Source of the DNA: JACTMJ01 sp039812845
Lineage (GTDB): Bacteria; Acidobacteriota; Terriglobia; Bryobacterales; Bryobacteraceae
DNA length: 14,318 bases
Assembly (NCBI GenBank): GCA_039812845.1
Contig: JBDIBK010000105.1
Span: 1 to 14,318, forward strand
Direction: 5' to 3'
Part shown: positions 1-7,504 of the stretch, one piece after another
Layout: each line of letters starts with the position of its first letter
How positions within the stretch are numbered: the first letter of the stretch is position 1
Notes under the pieces: generated by a model
The model's database searches: none
What the model was told of the DNA's origin: nothing
The model's input: only the letters and a program-made list of their open reading frames with translations
Program-made: the position numbers and the translations under genes

Positions 1-42
1 CGGCCGGCGGGTGTGAATTGAGGCATCGGGGAAAGGACACGT

Positions 43-102
43 ATGTATCTCGAACATAGATGGGAACGCCGCTGGGCCGTATGCGGGGAGGACGAGCGAT
101 GA
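43..102 (+). CDS. Possible 19-codon leader ORF chained to hsp20
   Basis: A short frame starts at ATG 43 and encodes MYLEHRWERRWAVCGEDER. It has a good Shine-Dalgarno-like stretch (AAAGGA, 32-37) five bases ahead of the ATG. Its TGA (100-102) overlaps the hsp20 start as ATGA, the same overlap seen between hsp20 and lon. I do not recognise the peptide, which is basic/acidic and rich in Trp and Arg. It could be a leader peptide that couples ribosomes into hsp20, or chance. The frame cannot extend further left because a TGA lies at 19-21. No function is proposed; the support is the ribosome site and the overlap only. Confidence 0.3.
   Translation: MYLEHRWERRWAVCGEDER
85..92 (+). promoter_or_regulatory. 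Shine-Dalgarno site that sets the hsp20 start
   Basis: GGGGAGGA lies six bases before ATG 99, a near-ideal ribosome binding site. The earlier in-frame ATG at 60 has no comparable purine stretch, so ATG 99 is preferred. Confidence 0.65.
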
Positions 103-470
103 GCCCGCGGCGCACCACGGGCAGCCTGCTGTTCTACGCGCAGGCCGCTCCCAGCCCGCGCGACAGCGTTTTGCGGCCGCCCACGGACCTTTATTCCACG
201 CGGGCGGGCTGGCTGATCAAGATGGAACTGGCCGGTGTGCGGCCGGAGGATGTGGCGATCGACATCCGGGGGAACCTGCTCGAAATTCACGGTTCCCGCC
301 GGGATACGACCTGCGACGAGATCACCGGCCATCACAACATGGAGATCGCCTATCAGCGCTTTTCCCGCGCCGTGGAACTGCCCGAGCGGGTGGCGGCTTC
401 CCAAATTTCGTTGGATTTCAGGGACGGCATGCTTCTGGTGCGCGTCCAAAGAGATGAGGAATCAAGATGA
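99..470 (+). CDS. Small heat shock protein, Hsp20/alpha-crystallin family
   Basis: This is an ATP-independent holdase that binds unfolding proteins in the cytoplasm. The 123-residue product is one alpha-crystallin domain with a short N-terminal arm. Family marks are the opening strand PPTDLYSTRAGWLIKMELAGV, the following PEDVAIDIRGNLLEIHG, the RFSRAVELPERV stretch and the closing DFRDGMLLVRV, which matches the family's conserved G-x-L strand. The C-terminus stops soon after that strand (RVQRDEESR), and I see no I-X-I/V anchor, the tail motif that many family members use to form large oligomers. The start is ATG 99 because of its strong ribosome site; ATG 60 would add 13 residues. The TGA overlaps the lon ATG (ATGA), implying translational coupling. 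No CIRCE- or HAIR-type operator is visible in the 98 upstream bases. Confidence 0.88.
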   Translation: MSPRRTTGSLLFYAQAAPSPRDSVLRPPTDLYSTRAGWLIKMELAGVRPEDVAIDIRGNLLEIHGSRRDTTCDEITGHHNMEIAYQRFSRAVELPERVAASQISLDFRDGMLLVRVQRDEESR

Positions 471-2878
471 GCGAACACACCCAACAGACTCCCCAGAAAG
501 AACAAAGCGTTCGCCGTTTGCCCGTGCTGCCGCTGAAGAGCAGCGTGCTGTATCCCAACCTGATGCTGCCGCTTTCGGTAGGGAGGCCCGCGTCGGTGGC
601 GGCTGTGGAAGCGGCCCTTGGCACGGAAGAGAAGGAGATTCTCATCGTCGCGCAGCGCGACCCGAATGTGGAGAATCCCACCCTCGAAGACCTGTATAAC
701 GTCGGCGTCCGCGCCGTGGTGAAGAAGATGGCCCGCACAGGCGACGGCCTGATGGAACTGCTCGTGCTTGGGGTGGACCGCGTGCGTCTGGTGGGCGCTC
801 CGGTCTCCGACCCCTACATGATCGCCAGCTTCGTCCTGCACGAGCTTTCGCCCGACGCCGGCCCCGAGGTGGAAGCGCTGCAGCGCGCCATTCTGGAGCT
901 TGCCAAAAAGGTGCTGCAGATGGCCAACACCAATGCGCCGCGCGAGCTCACGCAGTTCCTGGTGAGCACGGAAGATCCCGTGCGTCTGGCCTACTTTATC
1001 GGCTCGATGCTCTCGATCGAAACCGAGAAGGAACAGCGCATTCTGGAGGCGGAGAACGTCGGCGCGCTGCTGCAGACGGTTCACGATTTTCTGAGCTATG
1101 AGGTGCAGATTCTCGAACTGCGCACGAACATCCAGAACAAGGCCCAATCTGAAATTGGCAAGGAGCAGCGGGAGTATTACCTGCGCCAGCAGCTTCGCGC
1201 CATTCAGGACGAACTGGGCGAGAAGAATCCGGAGAAGGCGGAGAGCGAGGAACTGCGCAAGAAGCTCGAAGCGGCCGATCTGCCGGAGGAGGTCCGCAAG
1301 GAGGCGGACCGGGAACTGACGCGCCTGGAGCGCATGCCTTCGGGCTCGCCCGAGAACAACATCGTTCGCACCTATCTGGAGTATGTGATTGAACTCCCGT
1401 GGAACAAGGTGACCGAGGATAACCTCGACCTCAAGAATGCCCGTAAGATTCTTGATGAAGATCACTATGAACTGAAAGAGGTGAAGGAGCGCATTCTGGA
1501 GCACCTGGCGGTGCTGAAGCTCAACCCGGACGCCAAGGCGCCGATTCTCTGTTTTGTGGGGCCTCCCGGCGTGGGAAAGACGTCGCTGGGCCAATCCATC
1601 GCCCGTTCCGTGGGCCGCAAGTTTGAGCGGCTGGCGCTTGGCGGGCTGCACGATGAATCGGAGCTTCGCGGGCACCGCCGCACCTACATCGGCGCGATGC
1701 CGGGCCGCATTCTGCAGGCGATGCGGAGGGCGGGCGAGAAGAACCCGGTGATTCTGCTCGATGAGGTGGACAAGGTGGGCCGCGACTATCGGGGAGACCC
1801 CTCTTCGGCCCTGCTCGAGATCCTGGATCCCGAACAGAACAAGACGTTCCGGGACAACTATCTCGACATGCCTTTCGATCTTTCGAAGGTGTTCTTCATC
1901 ACGACGGCAAACACGCTCGACACCATTCCGGGCCCGCTGCGGGACCGCATGGAGATCATCAGCCTGAGCGGATACAGCGCGCTCGAAAAGCTGGAAATCG
2001 CCAAGCGCTATCTGCTGCCGCGCCAGTTCAAGGAAACCGGCGTCAGCCCGGAGGAGTGTGAGATTCCCGATGGCACCGTGGAACGGCTGATCGAGAACTA
2101 CACGCGCGAGGCGGGGGTCCGCCAGCTTACCCGAAGGCTGGGGCAACTGATGCGCAAGGTGGCGCTGAAGTTCGCGGAAGGCGAGGCCGAACCGGCGGAG
2201 GGCGAGACGGCCGAGCCCAAGCGCAAGCTGGTGGTGACGCCAAGTGTTCTGTTCGATCTGCTGGGGCCGGAGGCGGTGGTGCCGGAGGAGATCCGGCATG
2301 AACTGCACGCTGGGGTGGCGACCGGGCTGGCCTATACGCCCAGCGGCGGCGATGTGCTCTATATCGAGAGCACCGTGCTGCCCGACGGCAAGGGCCTCAC
2401 GCTCACCGGCCAGCTTGGCGAGGTGATGAAGGAGAGCGCGCAAGCGGCGCAGAGCTACATCTGGAGCCATGCGGCCGCGTTCGGGATCGATCCGGAGATG
2501 TTCCGGAAGAACGGCCTGCACATCCACGTGCCGGCGGGCGCGACGCCGAAGGACGGGCCGTCCGCCGGTATTACGATGGCGGTCTCGATGGTCTCCGTCT
2601 ACACCGGCAACGCGATGCGCGCCGATACCGCCATGACGGGGGAACTCACGCTGACGGGTCTTGTGACGCCAATCGGTGGCCTCAAGGAGAAGGTGCTCGC
2701 GGCTCGCCGCGGCGGCATCAAGCGGATCATCCTTCCCGAGGGAAACCGGAAAGATCTCCACGATCTTCCGCCTCACGTGAAGGAGGATACGGAGTTCATT
2801 TTCGTTAAGCGCATCGACGACGTGATTGCGGAGGCGATCCCGGCCATGAAGGAACTGCTGCACCTGGCTTCGGTCTAA
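467..2878 (+). CDS. lon: ATP-dependent Lon protease (LonA type)
   Basis: Lon is a cytoplasmic AAA+ serine protease that unfolds and degrades damaged and regulatory proteins. The 803-residue product has the full LonA order. The N-terminal substrate-binding domain (about 15-205) opens with RRLPVLPLKSSVLYPNLMLP. A charged helical linker follows, then the ATPase with Walker A GPPGVGKTS (K371) and Walker B VILLDEVDK (D432, E433). The S16 protease domain has the catalytic Ser-Lys dyad at S699 (KDGPSAGIT) and K742 (GGLKEK). The S699-to-K742 distance of 43 equals that of E. coli Lon (S679/K722). An acidic, probably disordered insert around 568-586 joins ATPase and protease. All key residues are present, so it should be active. 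Its ATG overlaps the hsp20 stop, with a GATGAGGA ribosome site at 453-460. A strong hairpin follows the gene. Confidence 0.99.
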   Translation: MSEHTQQTPQKEQSVRRLPVLPLKSSVLYPNLMLPLSVGRPASVAAVEAALGTEEKEILIVAQRDPNVENPTLEDLYNVGVRAVVKKMARTGDGLMELLVLGVDRVRLVGAPVSDPYMIASFVLHELSPDAGPEVEALQRAILELAKKVLQMANTNAPRELTQFLVSTEDPVRLAYFIGSMLSIETEKEQRILEAENVGALLQTVHDFLSYEVQILELRTNIQNKAQSEIGKEQREYYLRQQLRAIQDELGEKNPEKAESEELRKKLEAADLPEEVRKEADRELTRLERMPSGSPENNIVRTYLEYVIELPWNKVTEDNLDLKNARKILDEDHYELKEVKERILEHLAVLKLNPDAKAPILCFVGPPGVGKTSLGQSIARSVGRKFERLALGGLHDESELRGHRRTYIGAMPGRILQAMRRAGEKNPVILLDEVDKVGRDYRGDPSSALLEILDPEQNKTFRDNYLDMPFDLSKVFFITTANTLDTIPGPLRDRMEIISLSGYSALEKLEIAKRYLLPRQFKETGVSPEECEIPDGTVERLIENYTREAGVRQLTRRLGQLMRKVALKFAEGEAEPAEGETAEPKRKLVVTPSVLFDLLGPEAVVPEEIRHELHAGVATGLAYTPSGGDVLYIESTVLPDGKGLTLTGQLGEVMKESAQAAQSYIWSHAAAFGIDPEMFRKNGLHIHVPAGATPKDGPSAGITMAVSMVSVYTGNAMRADTAMTGELTLTGLVTPIGGLKEKVLAARRGGIKRIILPEGNRKDLHDLPPHVKEDTEFIFVKRIDDVIAEAIPAMKELLHLASV

Positions 2879-2901
2879 ACGAAAGCCCGATGAGGGCAGG
2901 G

Positions 2902-2950
2902 AAGCGCGAAAGGCTCGCCAGTCCGACGGACGGGCGAGCTTTTCGCGTTT
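2902..2950 (+). terminator. Hairpin terminator after lon
   Basis: Bases 2902-2919 pair with 2933-2950 over 18 consecutive positions: 16 Watson-Crick and two G-U (2904 with 2948, 2912 with 2940). The loop contains a small GTCC-GAC-GGAC hairpin (2921-2931). Both wobbles are G-U in plus-strand RNA but would be C-A mismatches in minus-strand RNA, so the structure fits the lon transcript. The U run is short (three bases at the foot), so this may instead be a 3'-end stabiliser or an inefficient terminator. It starts 23 bases after the lon stop. Confidence 0.65.
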
Positions 2951-2990
2951 GGCGCATCCTGCGAATCCGGCTGGAGCCGCCGCGAAGCCT

Positions 2991-2996
2991 TACAAT
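2991..2996 (+). promoter_or_regulatory. -10 box of a leaderless promoter
   Basis: TACAAT ends six bases before GTG 3003, so transcription would start at about the G of that codon. No convincing -35 hexamer is visible. The same word stands in the same place before ftsY and the PEGA kinase in this window, which is the main support. Confidence 0.5.
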
Positions 2997-3002
2997 TGCC
3001 TT

Positions 3003-5057
3003 GTGCGCCGTTTGCCCGAATGGTTCCATCTCGCCGCTCCTGGAGTGGCGCTGTTTGCTCTCAATCTGGCCATTGTCTGGCCCTTGCTCTCGCTCGAGTA
3101 CCCGGCGGATCTTTCCTCAATTGAGGGCGCGTTTATTGGCATCGCGGCGCATCTGCGCCATCATTTTTCCCTCACCGGCTGGTTCCCCTACTGGTATGGG
3201 GGCATCCCGTTTCCGAATACATACCCGCCGCTTTCCCATTTGCTGACCGCGTTCTTGTCCTGGGTTTCTGGGCATTCGGTGGCGCTGAGCTATCACCAGA
3301 CATCCGCTGTCGTTTACAGCCTGATTCCGCCCGCGCTCTCGTATCTTGCGCTCAGCCTGCGCGCGCCGCGCTGGCCCGCGTGGATGGCGGGGCTCTTTGC
3401 CACGTTCGCGTCGCCCTCGGCTTGGCTGATCCATCCCATCGCGACGGATATCGGCGGCTGGCGGCATGCGCGCCGCTTCCAGGTGCTCGCGGTGTATGGC
3501 GAGAATCCGAATCTCACATCGATTCTTTTTTGTCTTATCGCTCTCTCTCTTCTTGCGCTCTCGTTCCGATCGAGGCGGCCCATCTGGATCGTGCTGGCGA
3601 GTCTCGCGTGCGCGGCGACGGCACTCAGCAACTGGCTGGGCGCGCTGGTACTGGCGCTGGGCGCGATCTCGCTCTTGCTGAGCCAGGAAGACCTCTTCGA
3701 GCGAACGCGATGGGCGAGGGCAGCGCTTATCGCCGCGCTCGCCTATGGGGTGGCCGCGCCGTGGCTGCCGCCCAGCACGATCGCCGCGATTCGCAGAAAC
3801 GCGCCGTACGTCGGCGGGCGCTTTGAGAGTTCGCCGTTGGTGTACGTGTACGTGGTTGTGGGAATTCTGCTGGCCCTGGCGCTGCTCTGGGCGCTGCGGG
3901 CAACGGGATCGGGCCGCGCTCTCCGTTTTGCCGCTCTTTGGAGTTTTTTCCTGGGCGGAATCGTGCTGACCGCCGCGAAGCGCGACCTCCAGCTTCTGCC
4001 CCAGGCGATGCGCTATCACATCGCGATGGAGCTTGCGCTCGCCCTGCTGATCGTTATCGGCGGCTGCTGGTTCCTGCGCGAAGCGCTTAGCCGGCCGCAA
4101 CTCTCGCGCGTCTTCCTGGGGGCGCTGCTGGTGGCGGGTGCGATCCAACTCCCGGTTACCTGGGAGTACGCGCGCTCCCTCGTGCGGCCTGGCAACGCCG
4201 CGCAATCGGTTGAGGCTGAAACGGCGCGCTGGGTGGAGGCAAACCTGCCCGGCCAGAGGGTCTTTCTTCCGGGCAGCGTGGGCCAATGGGCCGATGCGTT
4301 CGGCACGGTGACCCAGTTTGGCGGCGGTTTCGACAACGGCGTCGTGAATCCTTCGTACCGGCACGTCGCCTATCAGATTTATTCGAGCGAGGGCGCGGGC
4401 GAGAGGGATGGGGAGATCGCCGCCACCTGGCTGAAGGCGTACGGCGTCCGGGCGGTGCAGGTGAGCCTGCCGGGCAGCCCGGAGCATTTTCACGACTTCC
4501 GGAATCCCGCGAAGTTCGACGGTTTGCTCGACCTGGTTTGGGAGCACCGCGCGATGCGGATGTATCGGGTGCCCGCGCGCCACGGCGGACTGGCGTTCGT
4601 GATTCCAGAAGGCGCGACGCCGCGAAACCGGCCGAGCGACGGCCTTGATGTGGCGGAGGCCCGGCGCTACACAGCCGCGCTCGAAGATCCCGCTATGCCC
4701 GAGGCGCAATTCGAATGGCGAGGGCCGGGCGAGGCCGCAATCCTTTCTACGCTTGAGGAGGGGCAGGCCATCTCCGTGCAGGCATCCTACCATCCCGGCT
4801 GGGAAGCCTGGGCGGACGGGCGGGCGCTGCGCGTGGAGGAAGACGGGCTCGGGCAAATCGTGCTGCGGCCCGGGCCGGGGCGGCACGCGATTCGCCTAGC
4901 CTTTACGGGCGGGGTGGAGGGAGTTCTCACCCGGGCCGCTTCCGGCATCTCGCTGGCGGTGTTCCTGGTGATTCTGGTTCCGCCGCTGCGGAAGCGCGTT
5001 CTGGCCCGAATAGAATGGGCGATCGCCGCGAAGCGCCGCGAGCAAAGGCGCGGGTAA
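3003..5057 (+). CDS. Polytopic membrane protein, PTPS-related/YfhO-like (possible GT-C glycosyltransferase)
   Basis: The 684-residue product has about 12 hydrophobic segments in residues 7-390, a large soluble region (about 390-638) and a last membrane segment near 641-660. Early loops contain EYPADLSSIEGAF and then WFPYWYGGIPFPNTYPPL (from W60), the hallmark of 'PTPS-related' integral membrane proteins. These resemble GT-C enzymes and YfhO-type proteins that move lipid-linked sugars at the outer membrane face. The name refers to a domain label; this is not a pterin enzyme. The soluble part ends in ASYHPGWEAWADG (Y596 region), like the C-terminal sandwich of YfhO-type proteins. Substrate unknown. 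The frame is open back to TTG 2949, but that codon lies inside the lon hairpin and has no ribosome site, so GTG 3003 is preferred. It converges on the isomerase gene at 5092. Confidence 0.82.
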   Translation: MRRLPEWFHLAAPGVALFALNLAIVWPLLSLEYPADLSSIEGAFIGIAAHLRHHFSLTGWFPYWYGGIPFPNTYPPLSHLLTAFLSWVSGHSVALSYHQTSAVVYSLIPPALSYLALSLRAPRWPAWMAGLFATFASPSAWLIHPIATDIGGWRHARRFQVLAVYGENPNLTSILFCLIALSLLALSFRSRRPIWIVLASLACAATALSNWLGALVLALGAISLLLSQEDLFERTRWARAALIAALAYGVAAPWLPPSTIAAIRRNAPYVGGRFESSPLVYVYVVVGILLALALLWALRATGSGRALRFAALWSFFLGGIVLTAAKRDLQLLPQAMRYHIAMELALALLIVIGGCWFLREALSRPQLSRVFLGALLVAGAIQLPVTWEYARSLVRPGNAAQSVEAETARWVEANLPGQRVFLPGSVGQWADAFGTVTQFGGGFDNGVVNPSYRHVAYQIYSSEGAGERDGEIAATWLKAYGVRAVQVSLPGSPEHFHDFRNPAKFDGLLDLVWEHRAMRMYRVPARHGGLAFVIPEGATPRNRPSDGLDVAEARRYTAALEDPAMPEAQFEWRGPGEAAILSTLEEGQAISVQASYHPGWEAWADGRALRVEEDGLGQIVLRPGPGRHAIRLAFTGGVEGVLTRAASGISLAVFLVILVPPLRKRVLARIEWAIAAKRREQRRG

Positions 5058-5058
5058 T

Positions 5059-5076
5059 CACGGCCACGCGGCCGTG
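5059..5076. terminator. Hairpin between convergent genes
   Basis: CACGGCC (5059-5065) and GGCCGTG (5070-5076) form a perfect 7-bp stem with an ACGC loop. It sits in the 34-base gap between the ends of two convergent genes, the usual place for a two-way terminator. No T run follows on either strand, so it may be Rho-dependent or only a pause site. Confidence 0.4.
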
Positions 5077-5091
5077 CGCGGAACCCGAATT

Positions 5092-5958
5092 CTAGGCCGA
5101 AACCAGATCCCGCAAATTCTGGCCGACAATCATGCTGGCCTGATACTTATCGCCGCCGGGGCCGGGCCAGTGGGTTTCGATGCTGATGTAGCCGCGGTAC
5201 CCGTCGCGGATCAGGTCGTCGATTTGCGCTTTCCAGTTGGTGTCCTTGCTGCCGAGAGGCCCCCACTCGGGCGTGAAGCCGTCGCCGACCATCGTGCAAT
5301 CCTTGGCGTGGACGTGGACGATGCGGTCTTTCGGCAGCGCCGAGTACCCTTCGGGATAGCCCTTGCCGCCGGCGCAAACGGCGTTGGCCGGATCCCAGAC
5401 CAGCTTCAGGCTGGGATGATCGATCTTCGCGAGCATCACGGCCGCTTCCTCGCCGGTGGCGACGTTGCAGGCGTGCTCATTCTCAAGCCCGATGATGAGC
5501 CCTTCCCGCTGGGCGCGGTCGGCCATCTTGACGAGCGCATCCGCTACACGGCCGTAAGTCTCGGAGGGGCGGACCGTCCGCCAATAGGAAAACACACGGA
5601 GGATCTTCGCTCCGCTGAGGTGAGCCACTTCGACGGCGCGGTCCAGCAGACGGGGCTGGTCATCGATGGTGTTCTTTGAGCCGAAGATGTCCTGGTGGAA
5701 GCGCTCATCGAGCGGAGGTCCGTCGGGGAGGACGCACTTGAGAATCGGCGTGGAAAGGCCGATCACGGCGATGCCGCGGCTCTTGCACGCGTTCGCGAAT
5801 TCCCTCACCTCGTCGTCGCTCAGCAGCATGACGTTCTTTCCGAAGACCATGCGCAATTCCGCGCCGGTCATGCCGAGGCTCTGCATGGAATCCAGGGTCT
5901 TATCGAGATCCACGGCGAACTCATCGGTAATAGCCGCGATAGGCAGGCGAAGCGACAT
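5092..5958 (-). CDS. Sugar phosphate isomerase/epimerase-like TIM-barrel protein (AP endonuclease 2 superfamily)
   Basis: The 288-residue product fits the xylose isomerase-like TIM-barrel family (PF01261), which includes IolE, IolI and many uncharacterised isomerases and epimerases. It has no signal peptide, so it should be cytoplasmic. The usual four metal ligands can be read in order: E159 in GLENEHA, D189 in WDPANA, H217 in HVHAKD and E261 in SIETHW. A divalent-metal-dependent ketose/aldose rearrangement is therefore likely; the sugar cannot be told. The start is ATG 5958, with AAAGGA eight bases ahead; the frame remains open upstream into gltA but only as an antisense-like extension. It lies 55 nt downstream of gltA on the same strand and is probably co-transcribed. 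IolE-like dehydratase or inosose isomerase activity is possible but not supported by neighbours. Confidence 0.85.
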   Translation of the reverse strand: MSLRLPIAAITDEFAVDLDKTLDSMQSLGMTGAELRMVFGKNVMLLSDDEVREFANACKSRGIAVIGLSTPILKCVLPDGPPLDERFHQDIFGSKNTIDDQPRLLDRAVEVAHLSGAKILRVFSYWRTVRPSETYGRVADALVKMADRAQREGLIIGLENEHACNVATGEEAAVMLAKIDHPSLKLVWDPANAVCAGGKGYPEGYSALPKDRIVHVHAKDCTMVGDGFTPEWGPLGSKDTNWKAQIDDLIRDGYRGYISIETHWPGPGGDKYQASMIVGQNLRDLVSA

Positions 5959-5966
5959 CGAAACAA

Positions 5967-5972
5967 TCCTTT
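5967..5972 (-). promoter_or_regulatory. Shine-Dalgarno site fixing the isomerase start
   Basis: AAAGGA on the minus strand lies eight bases before ATG 5958. The open frame continues upstream into gltA up to position 6306, so this site decides the start and gives a protein of normal family length. Confidence 0.6.
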
Positions 5973-6013
5973 CCCGGAATAGAGATTCTGCAAACGGGGC
6001 GGGCGGATGGGCG

Positions 6014-7321
6014 TTAAATCGCCAGCGCGCCGGCCTTGCGTTCCGCCATGGGCACGAAATCGCGAGGTCCGTGGCCGAGATACACCTGGCGCGGACGGGC
6101 GATCTTCTGCTCCTTGTCCACCACCAGCTCTTCCCATTGGGCGAGCCAGCCCGGCGTGCGGGGAATGGCGAAGAGCACGGTGAAGTAGGCGGGGTTGAAG
6201 CCCATCGCCTGATAGATGATGCCGGAGTAAAAATCGACGTTGGGGTAGAGCTTGCGGGAGACGAAATACTCGTCCTGCAGCGCGATTTTTTCGAGTTCGA
6301 GCGCAATCTCCAGCTTCGGGTTGCGCCCGGTGACGGAGAAGACCTCGTCGGCGATCCGCTTGATGATTTTCGCGCGCGGGTCGTAGTTCTTATAGACGCG
6401 GTGTCCGAAGCCCATCAGACGCCGGTGGCCGGCCTTCACATCGTCGATGAACGCCGGGATGTTCTTGATGTCGTGGATTTCGTCGAGCATCCGCAGCACG
6501 GCCTCGTTCGCGCCGCCATGCAGCGGCCCCGAAAGCGCGGAAATGGCCGCCGATGTAGTGAGATAAGGGTCCGCCTGAGAGCTGCCCACGGTTCGCATGG
6601 TGGTGCTGGAGCAGTTCTGTTCGTGGTCGAGGTGCAGGATGAAGAGCACCTCCAGCGCGCGGGAGAGGATCGGGTTGGGCTTGTACCGGCGCTCCGTCTT
6701 CCGCCAGAGCATCTGCATCAGGTTTTCGACGTAGCTGAGGTCGTCCACCGGATAGTTATAGGGCAGGCCGCGGCGGCGGCGGTAGCAATAGGCGGCCAGT
6801 GTGGGGACGTGGCCGATGATCCGCATCATCTGCAAGCGCCGGTTAGCCGGGTCCTTGATATCGATGGACTCGGGATAGAAGGTAGAGAGCGCGGCCATGG
6901 TGCTGGCCAGCATGCTCATCGGGTGGGCGTCGTAGAGAAAGCCGTCCATGAACTTCTTGAGGTTTTCATGGATCATCGTTTCGGACATCACTTCCTCGCG
7001 GAAGCCGTTCAGTTCGCTTTCCGTGGGAAGTTCGCCATAGAGGACAAGGTACGCGCACTCCAGAAACGAACACTCTTCGGCGAGCTGCTCAATGGGGTAT
7101 CCGCGGTAGAGCAGAACGCCGGCGTCGCCGTCGATGTAGGTGATGCTGCTTTTGCAGGCGGCGGTGTTGCTGTACGCCGGGTCGTAGCACATGATTCCGA
7201 AATCGTGCTCGTTCACCTTCATCTGGCGAAATTCCATCGCGTGAATGGTCTCGTGCTCGATCGGGATCTCGTAGTTCTTTCCGGTTCGGTTATCGGTGAT
7301 GCTGAGTGTGTCTTTTCCCAT
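6014..7321 (-). CDS. gltA: Type I citrate synthase
   Basis: Citrate synthase condenses oxaloacetate and acetyl-CoA to citrate, the entry step of the TCA cycle, in the cytoplasm. The 435-residue product is the normal length for the hexameric bacterial type. The catalytic triad is present: H268 in SGPLHGGAN, H307 in GFGHRVYKNYDPRAK and D363 in PNVDFYSG, spaced nearly as in E. coli GltA. The N-terminal beta-rich segment (about 1-45) and the GDAGVLLYRGYPIEQLAE block are typical. The start is ATG 7321 (MGKDTLSITDN); the open frame extends 40 codons further, but that part looks unlike the family and runs through the likely promoter. The ribosome site before ATG 7321 is weak (GGCGAG). It appears to lead an operon with the isomerase-like gene. 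The 366 non-coding bases upstream hold strong inverted repeats. Confidence 0.97.
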   Translation of the reverse strand: MGKDTLSITDNRTGKNYEIPIEHETIHAMEFRQMKVNEHDFGIMCYDPAYSNTAACKSSITYIDGDAGVLLYRGYPIEQLAEECSFLECAYLVLYGELPTESELNGFREEVMSETMIHENLKKFMDGFLYDAHPMSMLASTMAALSTFYPESIDIKDPANRRLQMMRIIGHVPTLAAYCYRRRRGLPYNYPVDDLSYVENLMQMLWRKTERRYKPNPILSRALEVLFILHLDHEQNCSSTTMRTVGSSQADPYLTTSAAISALSGPLHGGANEAVLRMLDEIHDIKNIPAFIDDVKAGHRRLMGFGHRVYKNYDPRAKIIKRIADEVFSVTGRNPKLEIALELEKIALQDEYFVSRKLYPNVDFYSGIIYQAMGFNPAYFTVLFAIPRTPGWLAQWEELVVDKEQKIARPRQVYLGHGPRDFVPMAERKAGALAI

Positions 7322-7340
7322 GACTCGCCTGCCTGAACAA

Positions 7341-7351
7341 ATTAGAGTGTA
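7341..7351 (-). promoter_or_regulatory. Possible proximal gltA -10 region
   Basis: On the minus strand the run TACACTCTAAT offers two overlapping -10-like words, TACACT (7346-7351) and TCTAAT (7341-7346), giving leaders of about 12-18 bases before ATG 7321. No good -35 hexamer is seen. A second candidate, TGATAGAAT, lies much further upstream (7561-7569). Confidence 0.3.
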
Positions 7352-7449
7352 AGAAATGGGCCGATGGGCCAGTTTTGGCTGGACGACGCGCCCGGTGTTC
7401 CTATCCGGAACAAAAAATTGCCGACTATCAGATACTCCCACGGAAGAAA

Positions 7450-7504
7450 TGGTGCCGAACCGGGAGGGAGCGCTTAGCGGATCTCCCGGTTTGCCACGGC
7501 ACCA
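7450..7504. repeat. 55-base two-part hairpin upstream of gltA
   Basis: The outer stem pairs TGGTGCCG (7450-7457) with CGGCACCA (7497-7504). The inner stem pairs AACCGGGAG (7458-7466) with CTCCCGGTT (7483-7491). The only interruption is a one-sided TGCCA bulge (7492-7496). The 16-base loop holds a small CGC-TTA-GCG stem (7471-7479). All 17 main pairs are Watson-Crick. A competing fold is possible: CCGGTTT (7486-7492) can pair instead with AAACCGG (7511-7517). This could be an attenuator or structured leader for gltA on the minus strand, a terminator for the CoA-binding gene, or a small RNA. No long T run directly follows it on either strand. Confidence 0.55.

Noticed and set aside
353..2863. 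An 836-codon open frame antisense to hsp20 and lon
   Set aside because: It mirrors a strongly coding gene in high-GC DNA, has His/Arg/Leu-rich low-quality composition and resembles no family. Lon is certain on the other strand.
2949..3002. TTG start for the membrane protein, adding 18 residues
   Set aside because: The codon lies in the foot of the lon hairpin and upstream of the TACAAT box; the extra residues do not look like part of the membrane protein.
3117..4886. A 589-codon minus-strand frame opposite the membrane protein
   Set aside because: Arg/Pro/Gln-rich translation with no domain, explained by codon bias of the plus-strand gene.
5666..7336. A 556-codon plus-strand frame opposite gltA
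   Set aside because: Shadow of gltA and the isomerase gene, with no ribosome site and no recognisable motif.
7450..7504. A tRNA or other known RNA gene
   Set aside because: No cloverleaf, anticodon arm or T-loop can be built; it is a single long hairpin.
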